This document shows, one piece after another, positions 1-11,139 of a stretch of 64,000 bases of DNA. How positions within the stretch are numbered: position 1 is the stretch's first letter; each line of letters opens with the position of its first letter. Both the position numbers and the translations under genes were made by a program. The stretch is from Aegilops tauschii subsp. strangulata (lineage: Eukaryota; Streptophyta; Magnoliopsida; Poales; Poaceae), in assembly GCF_002575655.3 (NCBI RefSeq), contig NC_053036.3, forward strand, positions 162,230,627 through 162,294,626, in the 5' to 3' direction. A model generated the notes under the pieces. It worked only from the letters and a program-made list of their open reading frames with translations. It had not been told where the DNA came from and made no database searches.

Positions 1-160
1 AGTTTTTACCTCACCAAGACATCCATGTGCAGGAGCATGTCGCAGAAAGCACGCCTGCTCAGGTTGGGGCCGTTGCTGTAGGACAGTACGGTGGTGGGCG
101 ACGCTGCCGGTTGACCCAGTACAGGGAAGGTTTGGCCGGCCTACCCACGCTCACCGCCGC
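1..160 (-). pseudogene. gene-fragment-like stretch
   Basis: This is a GC-rich block at the window edge. Read on the minus strand, one frame stays open for about 45 codons, includes the stretch LSYSNGPNLSRRAFCDMLL, and closes at a TAA near position 10. A GTGAGG just before that stop could be a splice donor, so the block may be a captured exon. I do not recognise the protein. The sequence to its right is AT-rich and has no matching exon, so I treat it as a fragment inside a transposon and not as a working gene. Confidence 0.25.
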
Positions 161-1355
161 CCTAGCCTGATTGTTAAAACTGCATCCAAAATGAGCAGCT
201 ATATAGGAAATAAGCGCTACCTCACTCCAACCTTTATACGAATAAAGAGAAATCTGAATGTTTTGTTTGTTAAACCTTCAGATCCATATAATGCTGACCA
301 CATGCTTTTTCAAACAGAGCACACTGTACTTCTTTTAGGACACGAAGCATGAATGATTAGTGAATAAGCAATATAAAAGAGGAATTTTGCTAATTGCATA
401 TACGTCCATATATGTATCATAGAGAGATCAAAGATAGAGAGATGCTGCTTTTTCCCTTATATGATGGTTTGGTTCCCTTTTATCAGTACACCTAGAGTTC
501 CTACTAGACATTAGCACAAACACATTACTGGCAGCCAAAGCATAAAATTGCTAGCATGTTATGGTCACGCCCTGATTCGTGATGCATGGGAAGGGGAAGC
601 AGTGGAGCGGCTGAGCTCCACCGGCCACGCACGGGGTGTCACAGGGGTGTCCACGACGGATTTAGGAGCTACAACATCAGTAGAAACCGAACTGCAGAGT
701 GCAGAGGAGCCGACCTTCACTCCAGCGCTGAGGAGGTGACGAGCGTGAGGAGGAGGCCGGTGGATGACTGAAACTGTAAAGACTAAAGAGGCATCCGTAA
801 CAAAAATGTTGAGCAGACCTCCAACTTTTGTCCCTGCAGTTTCTTCGGTTCTTCACCTTCCACTTATCCCTTTGCAAGCAACAAGCTACTCCACTGTTTC
901 CCTTGCTAGCTGCTGTAACAACACATTCATTATTAGTCTATTCATGATCACTACAAGCAAAGATCACACCAGATATTCCCAATAGAAACATAATTTTTAT
1001 CAGAAGAAAAAAATATTATTCTTTGCACTAATGAAGTTCATTTTTTTCACTTCTACTAAAACGTACTAAGTCCAAAAGATAGAACACATTCATCTCCTCA
1101 GTCCTCACGAGTAAAGTAAAAATAGGGTATGTACAAATGTTCATCCCAAATGAACACCGGTCATGAAATTTTCTGCACCATAAACATTGCAAAGCTCATT
1201 TCTTTTAACTGTTAAGAACTGATGATTTTCTTTTGTCAATGAACTCTTCTAACATATGTACTAGAATTTCTAAAAGTTCAACATTTTTTTGTAATGGATA
1301 TAATGAACTCCTTAATTTCAGACATGAAAATTATAGAATTTTTTTTTATAGGCAA
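161..1355. other. AT-rich non-coding stretch
   Basis: There is no convincing gene here. The sequence is AT-rich with one GC-richer patch near 590-760 that has short open frames in all directions but no recognisable product. It probably belongs to the interior of the (TA)n-flanked element whose right end is at 3913. Confidence 0.4.
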
Positions 1356-1377
1356 TCAAATTGACATACAGAGGAGG

Positions 1378-1620
1378 CGAGAAGGCTGACGGAGAGAGAC
1401 GACGTCGTTGCAGCCCAAGCCGGTGTAGGCGGTTGGCCTCGTTGAGACGACATCGTTGCAGCCAAAGACGGTGTAGCCGTGTAGGCGGTTGGCCTCGTCG
1501 GCGACGCGCTGGAGGAAGGGAGTGCTGTTGCCGATAGCGGGAGATGAGGCCCGTGGAGGCACAGGGTCTCGCGGCTGCCAGCTCAAGGAGTAGTGCGTGT
1601 AAAAAAGATAAAACTGCAAA
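1378..1620 (-). pseudogene. captured gene fragment with internal duplication
   Basis: On the minus strand an open stretch reads FLQRVADEANRLHGYTVFGC and then repeats part of itself: the segment around CNDVVS occurs twice, because about 50-55 bp of DNA is duplicated in tandem (near 1400-1450 and 1450-1500). It has protein-like composition but I cannot assign a family. No start codon, intron structure or downstream exon is evident. The best reading is a host gene fragment picked up by the surrounding transposon and later duplicated. Confidence 0.3.
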
Positions 1621-1943
1621 ATTCAGTACACTTTCTGTAGAACATCAAAACAGCAACATTCAGTTCATCTTCACAAAGGAGGACTGTTGTAGCATCTAGA
1701 TTCGAAGGAGAAGCATTATGCTAGAATAAGTTGGACTGCATATATTCTTCTTTTTGAACTTTTGCAACAAGTTAGAACTCTGTATGCAGGTCGTGGGGAG
1801 GTGAGCGGCGGCAATGTACGCGGGCCTGAACATTGTTACTACCCAAAACCACAAACGTGCTACCTGTAGAAAATCCACAAACGTGCTTAACATGGATGGG
1901 ATGGAAGTGCTGTGCTCACCCTCACCTTGACTGCTCTGGACTG

Positions 1944-2545
1944 CTACTCGCGATGGCCCCAACCTCCCTGACGATGCGGGGCTCGACTGGGATGGCATTG
2001 TGTCCCCGTCAGGGCAATCGGGAGGAGGCGGAGGTGTGGGAACCGGGATGAGGAAGAAGGTAGGTGCGGGAGCTCCACCTGGGGGGGATCGTGCCAGAGT
2101 GGGGAGGCACTGGGTGGAGCCGAGAAAAGCTTGGATCCCCGCCGATGGCCCCCAATTTTTCTGGAATAGGAGGCAGGCAGAGTGAGCCGGGGCAAGTAGG
2201 CGACTAATGTGGCGTCCGCTCCGGGGGAACGCAGGTGGGTGTGCGCAGCGGGAGCTTCCGGGGAGGAGATGAAGGTGGGGTGGTGGCGGGATTCAGGGGC
2301 GATGGGGCGGTGCGGCGACCGGAGTTGGGGGCGATGGGGGCGGGGCAGCGGCCAAAGCCAGGGGAGATGGGGGCGGGGTGTCGGGTGGGGCGGCGCGAGG
2401 GTCAGCGCGGTAGTGGGTCGTCGGCGGGAGGCTCGCCGGAGCCGGGGGCTGGAGGTGGGTTGGGGTGGAGCTGCGCTGCCGTGGGGATTTTTGGATTGGG
2501 GTAGGGGAGGTAAGGGACGGACTGACACAGTTGGTTTTTTTTTTA
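1944..2545 (-). other. GC-rich, proline/arginine-rich gene-like region
   Basis: On the minus strand this region is open for about 200 codons and encodes a low-complexity Pro/Arg/Ser/His-rich sequence. It lies just inside the right terminus of element III, with an inward-facing TATA-like motif (3853-3862) upstream once the Mutator-like insertion is removed. The same layout occurs at the GC-rich ends of elements I and II. The composition is typical of GC-rich 5' exons of grass genes, so it may be a captured 5' end, but no domain is seen and every frame of such DNA tends to stay open. Confidence 0.3.
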
Positions 2546-3824
2546 GGGCAATGATAGGCACCGGTCGACCCGCCAAAATTTGGGCCAGTCGCCGCGTACC
2601 CGTTCGATCAGCGTACGATGCGTTACTCTTCCAACCGTCAGATTCTATCTTTTTTTCTATTCCATGTCGTCGTCTTCCCCAAATCACGCAACCGCACACA
2701 GGAGACAAGAGCGACAGCGAGCGCCACGGGCCTTCCCGCACCCAGTCATGAACGTGCGAGGTCTCATCGTTGGCGCTGTGCTTGCAACCTCGTCACCGCC
2801 GTTCGCATCCCTCATCACCGGCCGCTTTGTTTTCTGCAGCTCCTGGCCATGACGGGTCGCCGCTCCGACATCACGACATCGTAGCACCGGCCGGTAGCGG
2901 TTGCAGCTCGCCTCCTCGTGGTTGCAGCACCAGGTATGCCGCCGACCACCCTCACCGACTACGCTCGCCGCTGTGCATGCAGCTTGTGTCGCTGTCGTCT
3001 CCCTGGTCGTCACTTCCATCCGTCACCATGGAAGCAAAAAACTTACCGGTGGAAGCTTTCCGAGGCGTCGGTTGCAACAAACCAGAATTCCGCCCCTGTC
3101 TTCGCCGTAGAACCACCAATTGGTTCCCAGCAAAAACAGTTGATGGTTCCAGCTCCGCCGCCGGCCGGTTGCAGCAAAATAATTAAATTGCCGGTTCCAG
3201 CTCCCGGCTTCGGTCGGTTGGAGCAAAACCAGCGGCTGGTCCCAGCTCTTCCTTGGCCGGTAGAAGCAAAAACATCTGCTGGTTCCAGCTCCCGTTGCCG
3301 ACTCCGCATGACCATCGTAGCGACCGTCAAACGCGATTCCAGCAACCGGACGTCGCGGTTCCAGCACCTGGGTGTCGCAGTTGCAGCACCCACCGACCAC
3401 GTTGTCTCCACCATCACAACACTCTGGCGACCAACCCATGGTAGCTCAGGTTGTCCCCGGTTGCAGCACTATGCAACACGGCATGTAGAAGGGGGAAGGA
3501 GGAGGGGGAAGGCCTGGCACGCGCGGCCGCATGCACGCTTGAGAGGAGGGAGGGAGAACGAAGGAGCAGCAGGGCAACAGAGCAAAGCTATTTTTGTGGT
3601 AGGAGGAGAGAGAAGAAGGAATAGGCGAGAGGTTGAAGACAGTAGATCGTGGGCAACACAGACAGTAAATTGTGGGCAACACAGACAAGGTATGACCAGG
3701 AGCAAAACAAGGGAAAGGATCAGGTAAAAAATGAGCGGTTGCGAACGCTCCAGCGATGACACATTACGCGCGCGTGAGAGACCGGCCGAAGATTCGGCCG
3801 GCGCACCGGATACAAGCATTTACC
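2546..3824. mobile_element. Mutator-like element, 1.28 kb, with 9-bp TSD
   Basis: The ends form imperfect terminal inverted repeats of about 45 bp: GGGCAATGATAGGCACCGGT at the left, and GGTAAATGCTTGTATCCGGT on the minus strand from the right. Each is followed by a short palindrome containing GGCC(A/G)GTC. The flanks are a perfect 9-bp duplication, TTTTTTTTA (2537-2545 and 3825-3833), the size expected of the Mutator superfamily, though in a T-rich site. The interior is GC-rich, non-transposase sequence with repeated GGTTGCAGC and AGCAAAA motifs, so it is non-autonomous. It interrupts element III near its right terminus. Confidence 0.8.
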
Positions 3825-3913
3825 TTTTTTTTATCTTGGGAACACGTGATCGCGCCTATATAGGGCGTTGTGATCCAAATAGTTATTCTAATCTTGGGAT
3901 TAGAATAGTGCTA

Positions 3914-3972
<59 letters not shown>
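3914..3972. repeat. (TC)n(TA)n microsatellite
   Basis: About 10 TC units are followed by about 19 TA units. The tract lies exactly between the right terminus of element III and the left terminus of element I and probably represents the shared (TA)n target of both. Confidence 0.9.
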
Positions 3973-3973
<1 letters not shown>

Positions 3974-4184
3974 CTGGTCCGTTCTGCTAATGTTAGCAGA
4001 ATAACTATTCTGATAACACTTCCGCACTGCATGCTCAATGCAAGTGCACGTCATTGTTTGAACCAAGTGTGCTGCAGTACTGAGGCGAGTGAACTTCCCG
4101 TCGCAAAAAACTGCACACTATGTTTTTCCGGTACCTTTTTTCTCTAGTTTTTTAACTGTTTGTCGGAACAAGGCATGTAATATA

Positions 4185-4760
4185 CCGTTGAAAAGCTATG
4201 GATTAGGCGTTACTTCGCCATGTTGAACACTATTCGAGACTCCTCACGGTTTAAGAGCAGTTTTGAAAATGGTGCGGCTCACGATGAGTGGTAGCGAGCG
4301 TTTTTCGTATTTTTTTAAACCGCTCGTCGGAGTGAAGCAAATGACAATCCGTTGGAAAGATATCATCAAGGCGCATCTTTTCCATATCTATTATTTTCTT
4401 TAATTCATTACGGTTTAAGAGCAGTTTCAAATTTACTAAATCGTGTAATTATGTTTTTCATTTTTTTTGAATTTTTTGGTAGTGTTTTCGCTCCATTTTT
4501 TCAATTGTTTGTCGAAACGAGGCGTGTGATACGCCATTGGAAAGCTACGGACGAGGGGCAACTTTCATATGTACAAATGTTTTTGGGATTTCTTACAGTT
4601 TTAAGTCAATTTTGAAAATCGTGCGACGAACGACGAGTGGCAGCGGCCGTTTTTTCGTAAAAAATTTCAAACCGCTCATCGGAATGATTCAAATGATACA
4701 CCGTTGGAAAGATATCGACGAGGCACAACTAATTCATGTAGAACACTTTCTTTAATTCCT
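4185..4760 (+). repeat. degenerate 160-180 bp subterminal repeats
   Basis: Four units share the order: CCGTTGGAAAG-like core (near 4191, 4350, 4532 and 4701), then (T)CATATGTAGAACA-like, then ACGGTTTAAGAGCAGTTTTGA, then TTTTTCGTA. The spacing is roughly 160-180 bp. The same repeat occurs in reverse orientation at 11.15-12.25 kb in element II. Confidence 0.6.
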
Positions 4761-4779
4761 TACGATTTAAGAGCAGTTT

Positions 4780-5260
4780 TGATTTTACCGAAATGCAGAC
4801 ACTCTGCTTTTCGCGACACTAAAATCGACGTGTGTACTGCATCAGACAGAAAACCGCACTTCTTCAGACTGAAAACCGCACTGCATCAGACGAGCAAGTG
4901 AATCGCATGATTTCTTTTTTCGGGCGTGTAGTTTTCTCATATGAGAAAGTTGACCACACTTCATATCAGGCGTAAGTGAACCACAACATTATCAGGAAGT
5001 GAACCGCTTTACTTTTTTGTGTCGTTTTGATAACATTTTTCTGCATTACGATATGAAAAGCATCACACGGCCGACCGCACTGCTTCAGATTGAAAACCGC
5101 ACTACATCCAACGGGCAAGCAAACTGCATGATTTTTTGGGTCCTTTTTTCAAACTATTTTATGGATGAAAATAGACCACAAAGACAAGGGCAAGTGAACC
5201 ACATTAAAGGAAAATTGAACTGCATTCATTTTTTACAGTTTTGACACAGGGGCGAATACA
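4780..5260 (+). repeat. short degenerate repeats with ACCGCACT core
   Basis: Motifs such as GAAAACCGCACTGCATCAGA and CAAGTGAACCGCA recur at irregular intervals. They are AT-rich and have no coding potential. Confidence 0.4.
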
Positions 5261-6450
5261 AAAGAACTGCACCATACCCTACAAAAAGCTATTCTACATA
5301 ATCAAACTGCAGGAGAGAGGACCGGTGAGCTGAGCTACAGGCTCAGCCGAACTTCTTGGTGCAAATAGTGGACCTCATAATACACATTTTAACTACATGA
5401 TTCATTGACTAGCAAACCATAATCAACAACATTTTTTAGTCTGACTGTGCAGTGCACTTCTTTATCTCTTTGTTTGCTTCTTCGCCTCCCTCCTGCAAAA
5501 GAAACTAAACTGATTTGCCGAGATGAGATGCTTTGCACTGGAACCGCACGAACCGGAAAAGGTAATGGACTGCACCAGGAGCCATCAATTGCAGGGCCGG
5601 GCGGGCCGAACCGCATCGTGCGCCTAGCACACTACAAGTCTGGATGTCTGGGCTGCAATGGGAGGAGGGGAAGCTCGTCTCGAGAGGGGCTGTTCGTCGG
5701 GGAAGCTGGCGCGCCGACGACTGGAGGCAGCCTCGGTCCCGATGGCGCACGACATGGCCAGCAGGGCCCACACGCGAGGACGGCGGCCATTGCGGGACGG
5801 CGCGGCGCAGCCACGAGGGAGCGGCGGAGGGTGGGGCATCTCTGCACGGACGACAGCAGGAGGGCACGTGTCCATCGGTGCTCGACGAGCGGATCTCGCG
5901 CGGTGCGTCGACGATAACACGACGCATCTTGCTGCGGCTGGGTGTGGCGACCATCCCGCGGTGCAGAACGGCCGAGGCAGTCATCGGGACGGCGCTGTTG
6001 ACCGGCGGCCGCCAGATCCATCGGCTGGGCATCGCGGCGGGTCGGATCCGTCGCCAGGGCGGCGCGGGGCGGGAGGTGGTCCGGCGACGCGGGGGCTGAA
6101 GGTGGTGCGGTGGCGCGGGGCGGGAGGTGGTGTGGCGGTAGGGGCGGGAGGTGGTGTGGCGGCGGGAGGAAGGCGATGCGGCAGGGCCGGATCCGGTTGC
6201 TAGTGGATCCCCAACGGCTTGGGGCGGGCGATGGGATGGGGGGGTGGGGGTGGGGGGGTGGGGGGGCGGGCGGCGGGATGTGTTGGGGCGCCGGCTGGCG
6301 TGTAGAAGGTAGTTGGAGGAGGAGGCGGGTGGGTCAGGTCGTGAGGAAGGTTGCCTGCGCGAGTGGGTGGGCGGGTGTTTTTTTCTTCCCTTTTATCGCT
6401 TTGTTGTGGTTGTTCGCTTCGGGTGGATTCGCTTCGGTGGTGGGGTGTTA
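5261..6450. other. GC-rich gene-like region of element I
   Basis: From about 5600 to 6400 the DNA becomes very GC-rich and is open in several frames on both strands, encoding only low-complexity Arg/Gly/Pro-rich peptides. A G-rich stretch near 6235-6280 is extreme. No domain is recognised. By analogy with elements II and III this may be a captured 5' gene end, but the sequence alone does not show which frame, if any, was ever translated. Confidence 0.3.
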
Positions 6451-6513
6451 TCGGAATAAGCTTAGGTGTTATCAAAATAAGGTCTTAAGGATGTTATCAT
6501 AATAGACCCACCT

Positions 6514-6522
6514 TATATATAT
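6514..6522. repeat. short (TA)n between elements I and II
   Basis: A TATATATAT tract sits exactly between the right terminus of element I and the left terminus of element II. Confidence 0.7.
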
Positions 6523-6574
6523 GACAGCACTATTCTAATCATGGTATTAGAATAGTTATTTGGATCACGGCGCG

Positions 6575-6584
6575 TCTATATATA
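6575..6584 (+). promoter_or_regulatory. inward-facing TATA-like box
   Basis: CTATATATATGAGCG lies just inside the terminus, about 30 bp before CTTGTTCCCGAACTCCCC, where GC-rich gene-like sequence begins. A TATA-like motif at the matching position of element III supports a conserved promoter. It is unproven. Confidence 0.35.
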
Positions 6585-6585
6585 T

Positions 6586-7850
6586 GAGCGTTCTTGTTCC
6601 CGAACTCCCCAAGCTGGAAAAAAAAATCCCATCCCACCACCGCTTGTCCCCAACCTTCCCCGATCCCCTGCCCCTGGATCCACCACGACGGCGCCTCCCT
6701 CTCCCTTGATCCGGCGCCTCTCGCCGCCATCGCCCCAGCCCCAGCTCTGGCCCGCCTCCCACCGTCGGCCCCCATCCCCCGACGCGCCTCTCGCCGCCGT
6801 CGCCCCGGCCCCGACGCGCCTCTCTCCATCCTAGATCGCCTCCCGCCGCCTCCTGCATCTCGCCGTCCCCGCGCCTCCACCCTTCAATGCGCCACCGCCC
6901 TACATCACGCCGCCCCGGCGTGGCTCTGCCCCCAACCCGCCGGCGCGCATCCACAGTTAAGGAGCCGACGACCCACCTCCGGCAGAAGGTGTGGCACCCT
7001 CACACACGCGACTCCGCCGGTCCGAGTGTGCCGCCTCCATCTGCACCTGCAGTGCCCCGTCTCCACAAGCACCTTTGGCCCATGGCGTAGCTTCCCCCTT
7101 GCCGCGCGGTAGGCCTGGTATCCATCCATCGCGTGCGCCCTGCCCTTGCGTCTCTAGTCAAACTTCCGCATCTCCTCTCTGTTGCCGCACATGCGACACC
7201 AGCTGGCTGCCGTTCACATAGTACCTCGGCCGCAGTCCATAGCGCATTGACACTCTGCCAACTTGCGCGTGCCACGCCGAGCGCAGGTCCGCTGGGGCGC
7301 ACTTGAACTGCAGTGCCTCCCGCATCACTGTGGTCTTGCGTTTGTTGCCGAGAACCAACTGGGCAGACACCATGCGCTCCCAAAAGTCCCAACCTTCCTG
7401 TCAACAGCCGCGACAGTGGTCTTCTCCCAAGCAGACCAACTAACAGCAGCAAGTTGCACAAACTGATTACCTTTTGCAGGCAGAAAGATGAGGAAGAACA
7501 CACTGAAGTTGAGAACAAATTTCAACTTGATCTGAAGAAAAAGGGTACAACAAGCATCAGAGATCATGCAAGTTGCTTCACAGGGCGCCCAATGTTAGGT
7601 GGTCCATTAAGGTTGTTTTCTCAAAAATCAAGATGTTCTGCTATGTGTTTGAGAGAGGGGATAACGCATAGCAACACTGAATGGATGAAGGTGAGAGAAG
7701 ATACCGTGGAAATATGTGGTGGAGAAATGTGTGCGCTATTAGTTAGTGCCTTTTCTTATATAGAAAAGGGCCTGGTGTGGATAGGTCATTTTAGAATATT
7801 TGTTGTCAAGTGTGCACCATGCTTTCGCTCTGATCGTTATGCTTAGACGA
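6586..7850 (+). pseudogene. captured gene-like region in element II
   Basis: A GC-rich stretch at 6.59-7.1 kb encodes a Pro/Ala/Arg-rich frame. It is followed by mixed-composition DNA containing an open frame at about 7313-7846 with a charged segment (KDEEEHTEVENKFQLDLKKK near 7481-7540). The frames do not join into one ORF without introns. I see possible exon-like pieces but no recognisable domain. It most likely comprises host gene pieces carried by the element, transcribed from the TATA-like box at 6575 if at all. Confidence 0.3.
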
Positions 7851-8460
7851 TTCCCAAATTTCCACAGTTTTTGAAGACACGTTTTACATATTCTCCTCTT
7901 CACTTTTTGTGTATGTTTTACGCCTTAGATATTTGACAAAAAATTCTCATGTCGAGAAGTTCATATATTACTACCTAGGAAATCCAGAAACAAAAGACCA
8001 GAGAGTTTAGAAAACTAACACCGCACCGGCCACATTTCCTTCACCGTTAATTGCAGAAGAAGTAAAAAAAGATTTAGTTATCAAAATAAAATAAAACCCT
8101 GGGCGGTGGATCTATGTTGTGGTATCCAGGGCGCGGGAAAAATCTCCTTGGGTTTTAAAGTACGCCAATAATTGAAGTTCAAAATTCTTATCGAGTAAGA
8201 ACAAAAAAGTATGCTCTCTGAGGCTACTTGTGTTTATGCTCCAAAAGAAAAGGAAAATTATTTTGTCGGGAACAAATACTAAGGGACATTTGCTTCCCTC
8301 TGAACATAAATTTTCATCTCTGCTCGATATATTTCCAACTATAAAAGTAGAAAACTTTTGTGATTTATGCAGTCTACTTGTTGCAAAACAAGTGAACTCT
8401 AGAGATCTTTTGCTCGTTCATTACGTAAAAATATGGGACACCTGAAGTTCAAATATTAAA
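7851..8460. other. non-coding AT-rich stretch
   Basis: No gene is seen. A 30-bp phrase around AAAAGATTTAGTTATCAAAA occurs twice (near 8070 and 8480), marking the start of the repetitive region to the right. Confidence 0.4.
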
Positions 8461-10760
8461 TGCAAGGCAGAAAAAGTAAAAAAAGATTTAGTTATCAAAA
8501 TAAAATAAAACCCATGAACTACTACTAAAAAATGCAAAGTTCAAAAATAAAAATTCAAGTTGCAATTCAACTATGCGTGATGTTTTCTACAAAACTGAAT
8601 TTAAAATTGAGTGGTACGATGTTTATTACAAAACTAGGATTTTTTTCCGCTACACATGAATAACACCAAGAAGTCCAAATTGAAAAAACCAATAAGTTCA
8701 ATTTAAAAAAATAAAAAAGTTTAATGTATATGAAAACCCCAGATTTTCCTCGCTGCTAAATAATAAACGAGGAAGTTCAAGTTCATAAAAAGGAGCAGTT
8801 CAATATTTATTATAAAAACTCAATTTTTTCGTTACTAAAGAATAAGCCAAGAAGTTCGTGTGTGTAAATCCTGAATAGAAAAGAAAAAATGCATGGACTT
8901 TATTTTCTATTTTTTGTAATCTTGCTCTTCAGGTGTTCGTGTGTGTAACCGAACAAAAAAACTGAACGCATTTTGTGCTTGTTTTGGGCGTATGTTCTGC
9001 AGCCCGGTCTAAAAAAAATAAACTGAACGACATTTGTTAGGAACATCAAACGAGTTCAAAAAATCTTTAGAAGTTCAGATAAGAAAAGTTCAGGTAGAAC
9101 ACAAAGTCTCGAGCTCCATCTCTCCCATCCTACTCTCTGTTTGTTGTGTTCTAAAGTCGCAACAGCAAAAAGTGAATGAAGGTATCATCTCCCAAAAATA
9201 GATGTATAAAAAATTTGTATTACTGTGGAAAAAAATTGACTTTTAATTTTTTTGTTTATGCAAAGGTCAAAATGTTGTGTTTGGAAAGGTCGGGTATGTT
9301 AACTGAAGGACAGGCGTCATACTCTCTAGGGAGTAATAAAAGAAACAAATGTAAAAAAAGAAGTTCGTGTATCACTTCTGTGAGAGTTCTTGTATTACTA
9401 CCTAGAGAGTTTTTGTATTGCTATCCAATTTATGCACACATAATTATCTCTCCCGTGTGTGCCTATGTTCTTCGAAACTACAATGATCCAAAACAAAACA
9501 AAAATCACATGTAAGCAAACTGAAAACTTTTGCAATTGCTACTGTTTGTTTATTGTGATGTCTAAAAAAATAAATATGAGGTGCTCTATGTTAAAATAAA
9601 TAATTGAAAAAGACCCAAGAAATCCAAATTAAAAAAAGGAGTAGTTCGATGTTTATACAAAATTCATATTTTTGTTTATGTTAAAGAATAAAAAAAGTTC
9701 AAACAAAAAAAATAGAAGTTCAAAATTCATTAAAAAGGATTTCCACTATTTCTAAACTAAAAAATACTAGAAGTTAAAATTCAATTAATGAACAGGTTCG
9801 ATATTATTTACAAAACTAGGATTTTCCCATTACTATTAGAAATTAACCTAGAAGTCCAAATTTAAAAAATAGAGCAGTTCAGTTTTTCTAAAAAAACTTC
9901 AATTTTCCTTCTCTAGAGAAAATAAAATGATTAAGTTCATATTAAAAAAAGAAGTAGTTTGATGTATACGAAAAACTCAAATTCTTTTCGTTCTCTAGGG
10001 AAAATAAAAGTATGAAGTTCAATTCAAAAAACAATGTTTGGTGCTTATTTAAAAATATATTTATTTCTAAGAATAAGACTAAGAAATTCAATTTAAAATA
10101 ACAGGGAAGTTTGAAGAATATAAAAAACTCAAATTTTTCTCGTTACTAGAGAATAAAATGAAGAAGTTCGAATTAAAATAAAGGAACAACTAAACAAAGT
10201 TTAAAAAGATTTACCCCATTTTATAAAAACAAATTGTCCTTCTTTTAAAAATAAGACCTAGAAGTTCAACTTTAAATAATTGATAAGTTCGATATTTATT
10301 AGATAACTAGGACATTTCCCGTTACTAATGAATAACACCAAGAAGTCCAAAATTAAAAAATAAAGTAGTTTATAAAAACTCAGATTTCCCCCATGCTAAA
10401 AGATTAGAACCAAGAAGTTCAAATTCGAAAAACGGAGTAGTTCAATGTATACAAAAAAACTCAGGTTTTCACGTTACTAGAGAATAACACCATGAAGTTC
10501 AATTGGAAAAAGCGGAGCAGTTTGATATTTATTTGAAAAATCGGATTTTTCTAGTTACTAAAGACTAAAAACAATAAGTTTAATTTCACATAACGAAGAA
10601 ATTCGATGTTTCTAAAAACATCCATTTTTCATGTTTCTAAAAATACACAATGTAGTCCAAATAAAAAGGGTAGAGCGGTTCAATGTCTATAAAAAACTGA
10701 GATATTTTCACGTAACCGAGAGAACTTCAGATTGATAACTGCCAGAAGTTCACGTACAAC
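8461..10760. repeat. degenerate AT-rich array with AAGTTCAA motif
   Basis: Units of roughly 100-115 bp recur with the order AAGAAGTTCAA, then GCAGTTCGATGTTTAT, then AAAACTCAGATTTTTC, then CGTTACTAAAGAATAA. Copies are strongly diverged. There is no coding potential. Confidence 0.55.
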
Positions 10761-11130
10761 ATGGTGTGCATTTTGTATGAAAAAAGAATGAAAAAGCAAA
10801 TGCTAAAAAGTTTTTTGCTAGAATTTAATTGCTCGACCAGATAAGTCCAAAAATTATTGTGAGAGAGGTTGAACAAAAATACATGATAGAAGTTCAAGGT
10901 GAAAACAGCAGGAAGTTCAACTCCTACACGTCATGCGTTTTAGATAATAATATAAGAATAGAAAACAAAAAGCTCAAAAGGTTTGTTGCAAGAAGTTCAT
11001 GTGCTCCTCCTAGCATAGTTCAAAATTCATGCGCGAGAACGTCCGTCGTTCATTTACATATTGAAAAAAGGGCGAAAAACAACGTTGTTTTGCCATTTTA
11101 AGAAAGGCTCTCTCAAACGGCAACGAATTT
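10761..11130. other. AT-rich link with AAGTTCA motifs
   Basis: A short open frame at 10829-11101 is compositionally like its surroundings and is not considered a gene. Scattered AAGTTCA motifs continue from the array. Confidence 0.4.
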
Positions 11131-11139
11131 TTAACACAT

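Larger units (their letters stand above)
1..3913. mobile_element. (TA)n-flanked DNA element III, right part
   Basis: The right end is a terminal motif at 3871-3913 (ending GATTAGAATAGTGCT) immediately followed by (TC)n(TA)n. The motif is nearly the reverse complement of the left end of element II (6527-6569) and resembles that element's right end (12541-12582), so it is read as a terminus of the same family. The left end was not found and may lie outside the window. The interior holds GC-rich gene-like DNA at 1.9-2.5 kb and a younger Mutator-like insertion at 2546-3824. A TATA-like CCTATATAGG about 45 bp inside the terminus faces inward. Confidence 0.4.
3973..6513. mobile_element. (TA)n-flanked DNA element I, 2.5 kb
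   Basis: The left end (from about 3975) begins GGTCCGTTCTGCTAATG and contains TATTCTGATAACAC. The minus strand of the right end (6459-6513) begins GGTGGGTCTATTATGATAAC and contains TTTTGATAACACC. Both ends touch (TA)n. The left half is AT-rich with degenerate repeats carrying CCGTTGGAAAG (4.2-4.75 kb), then repeats with ACCGCACT (4.8-5.3 kb). The right half (5.6-6.4 kb) is GC-rich and gene-like. No transposase is visible. The layout matches element II in the opposite orientation. Confidence 0.55.

Noticed and set aside
1944..2741. 265-codon minus-strand ORF as a real protein-coding gene
   Set aside because: It is low complexity, GC-rich and extends into the Mutator-like element, so the open frame crosses an insertion boundary. 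Only the part outside that element is noted as gene-like.
1944..7850. G-runs near 2300-2400 and 6235-6280 as regulatory quadruplex sites
   Set aside because: The runs are part of general GC skew in gene-like DNA and no specific context supports a role.
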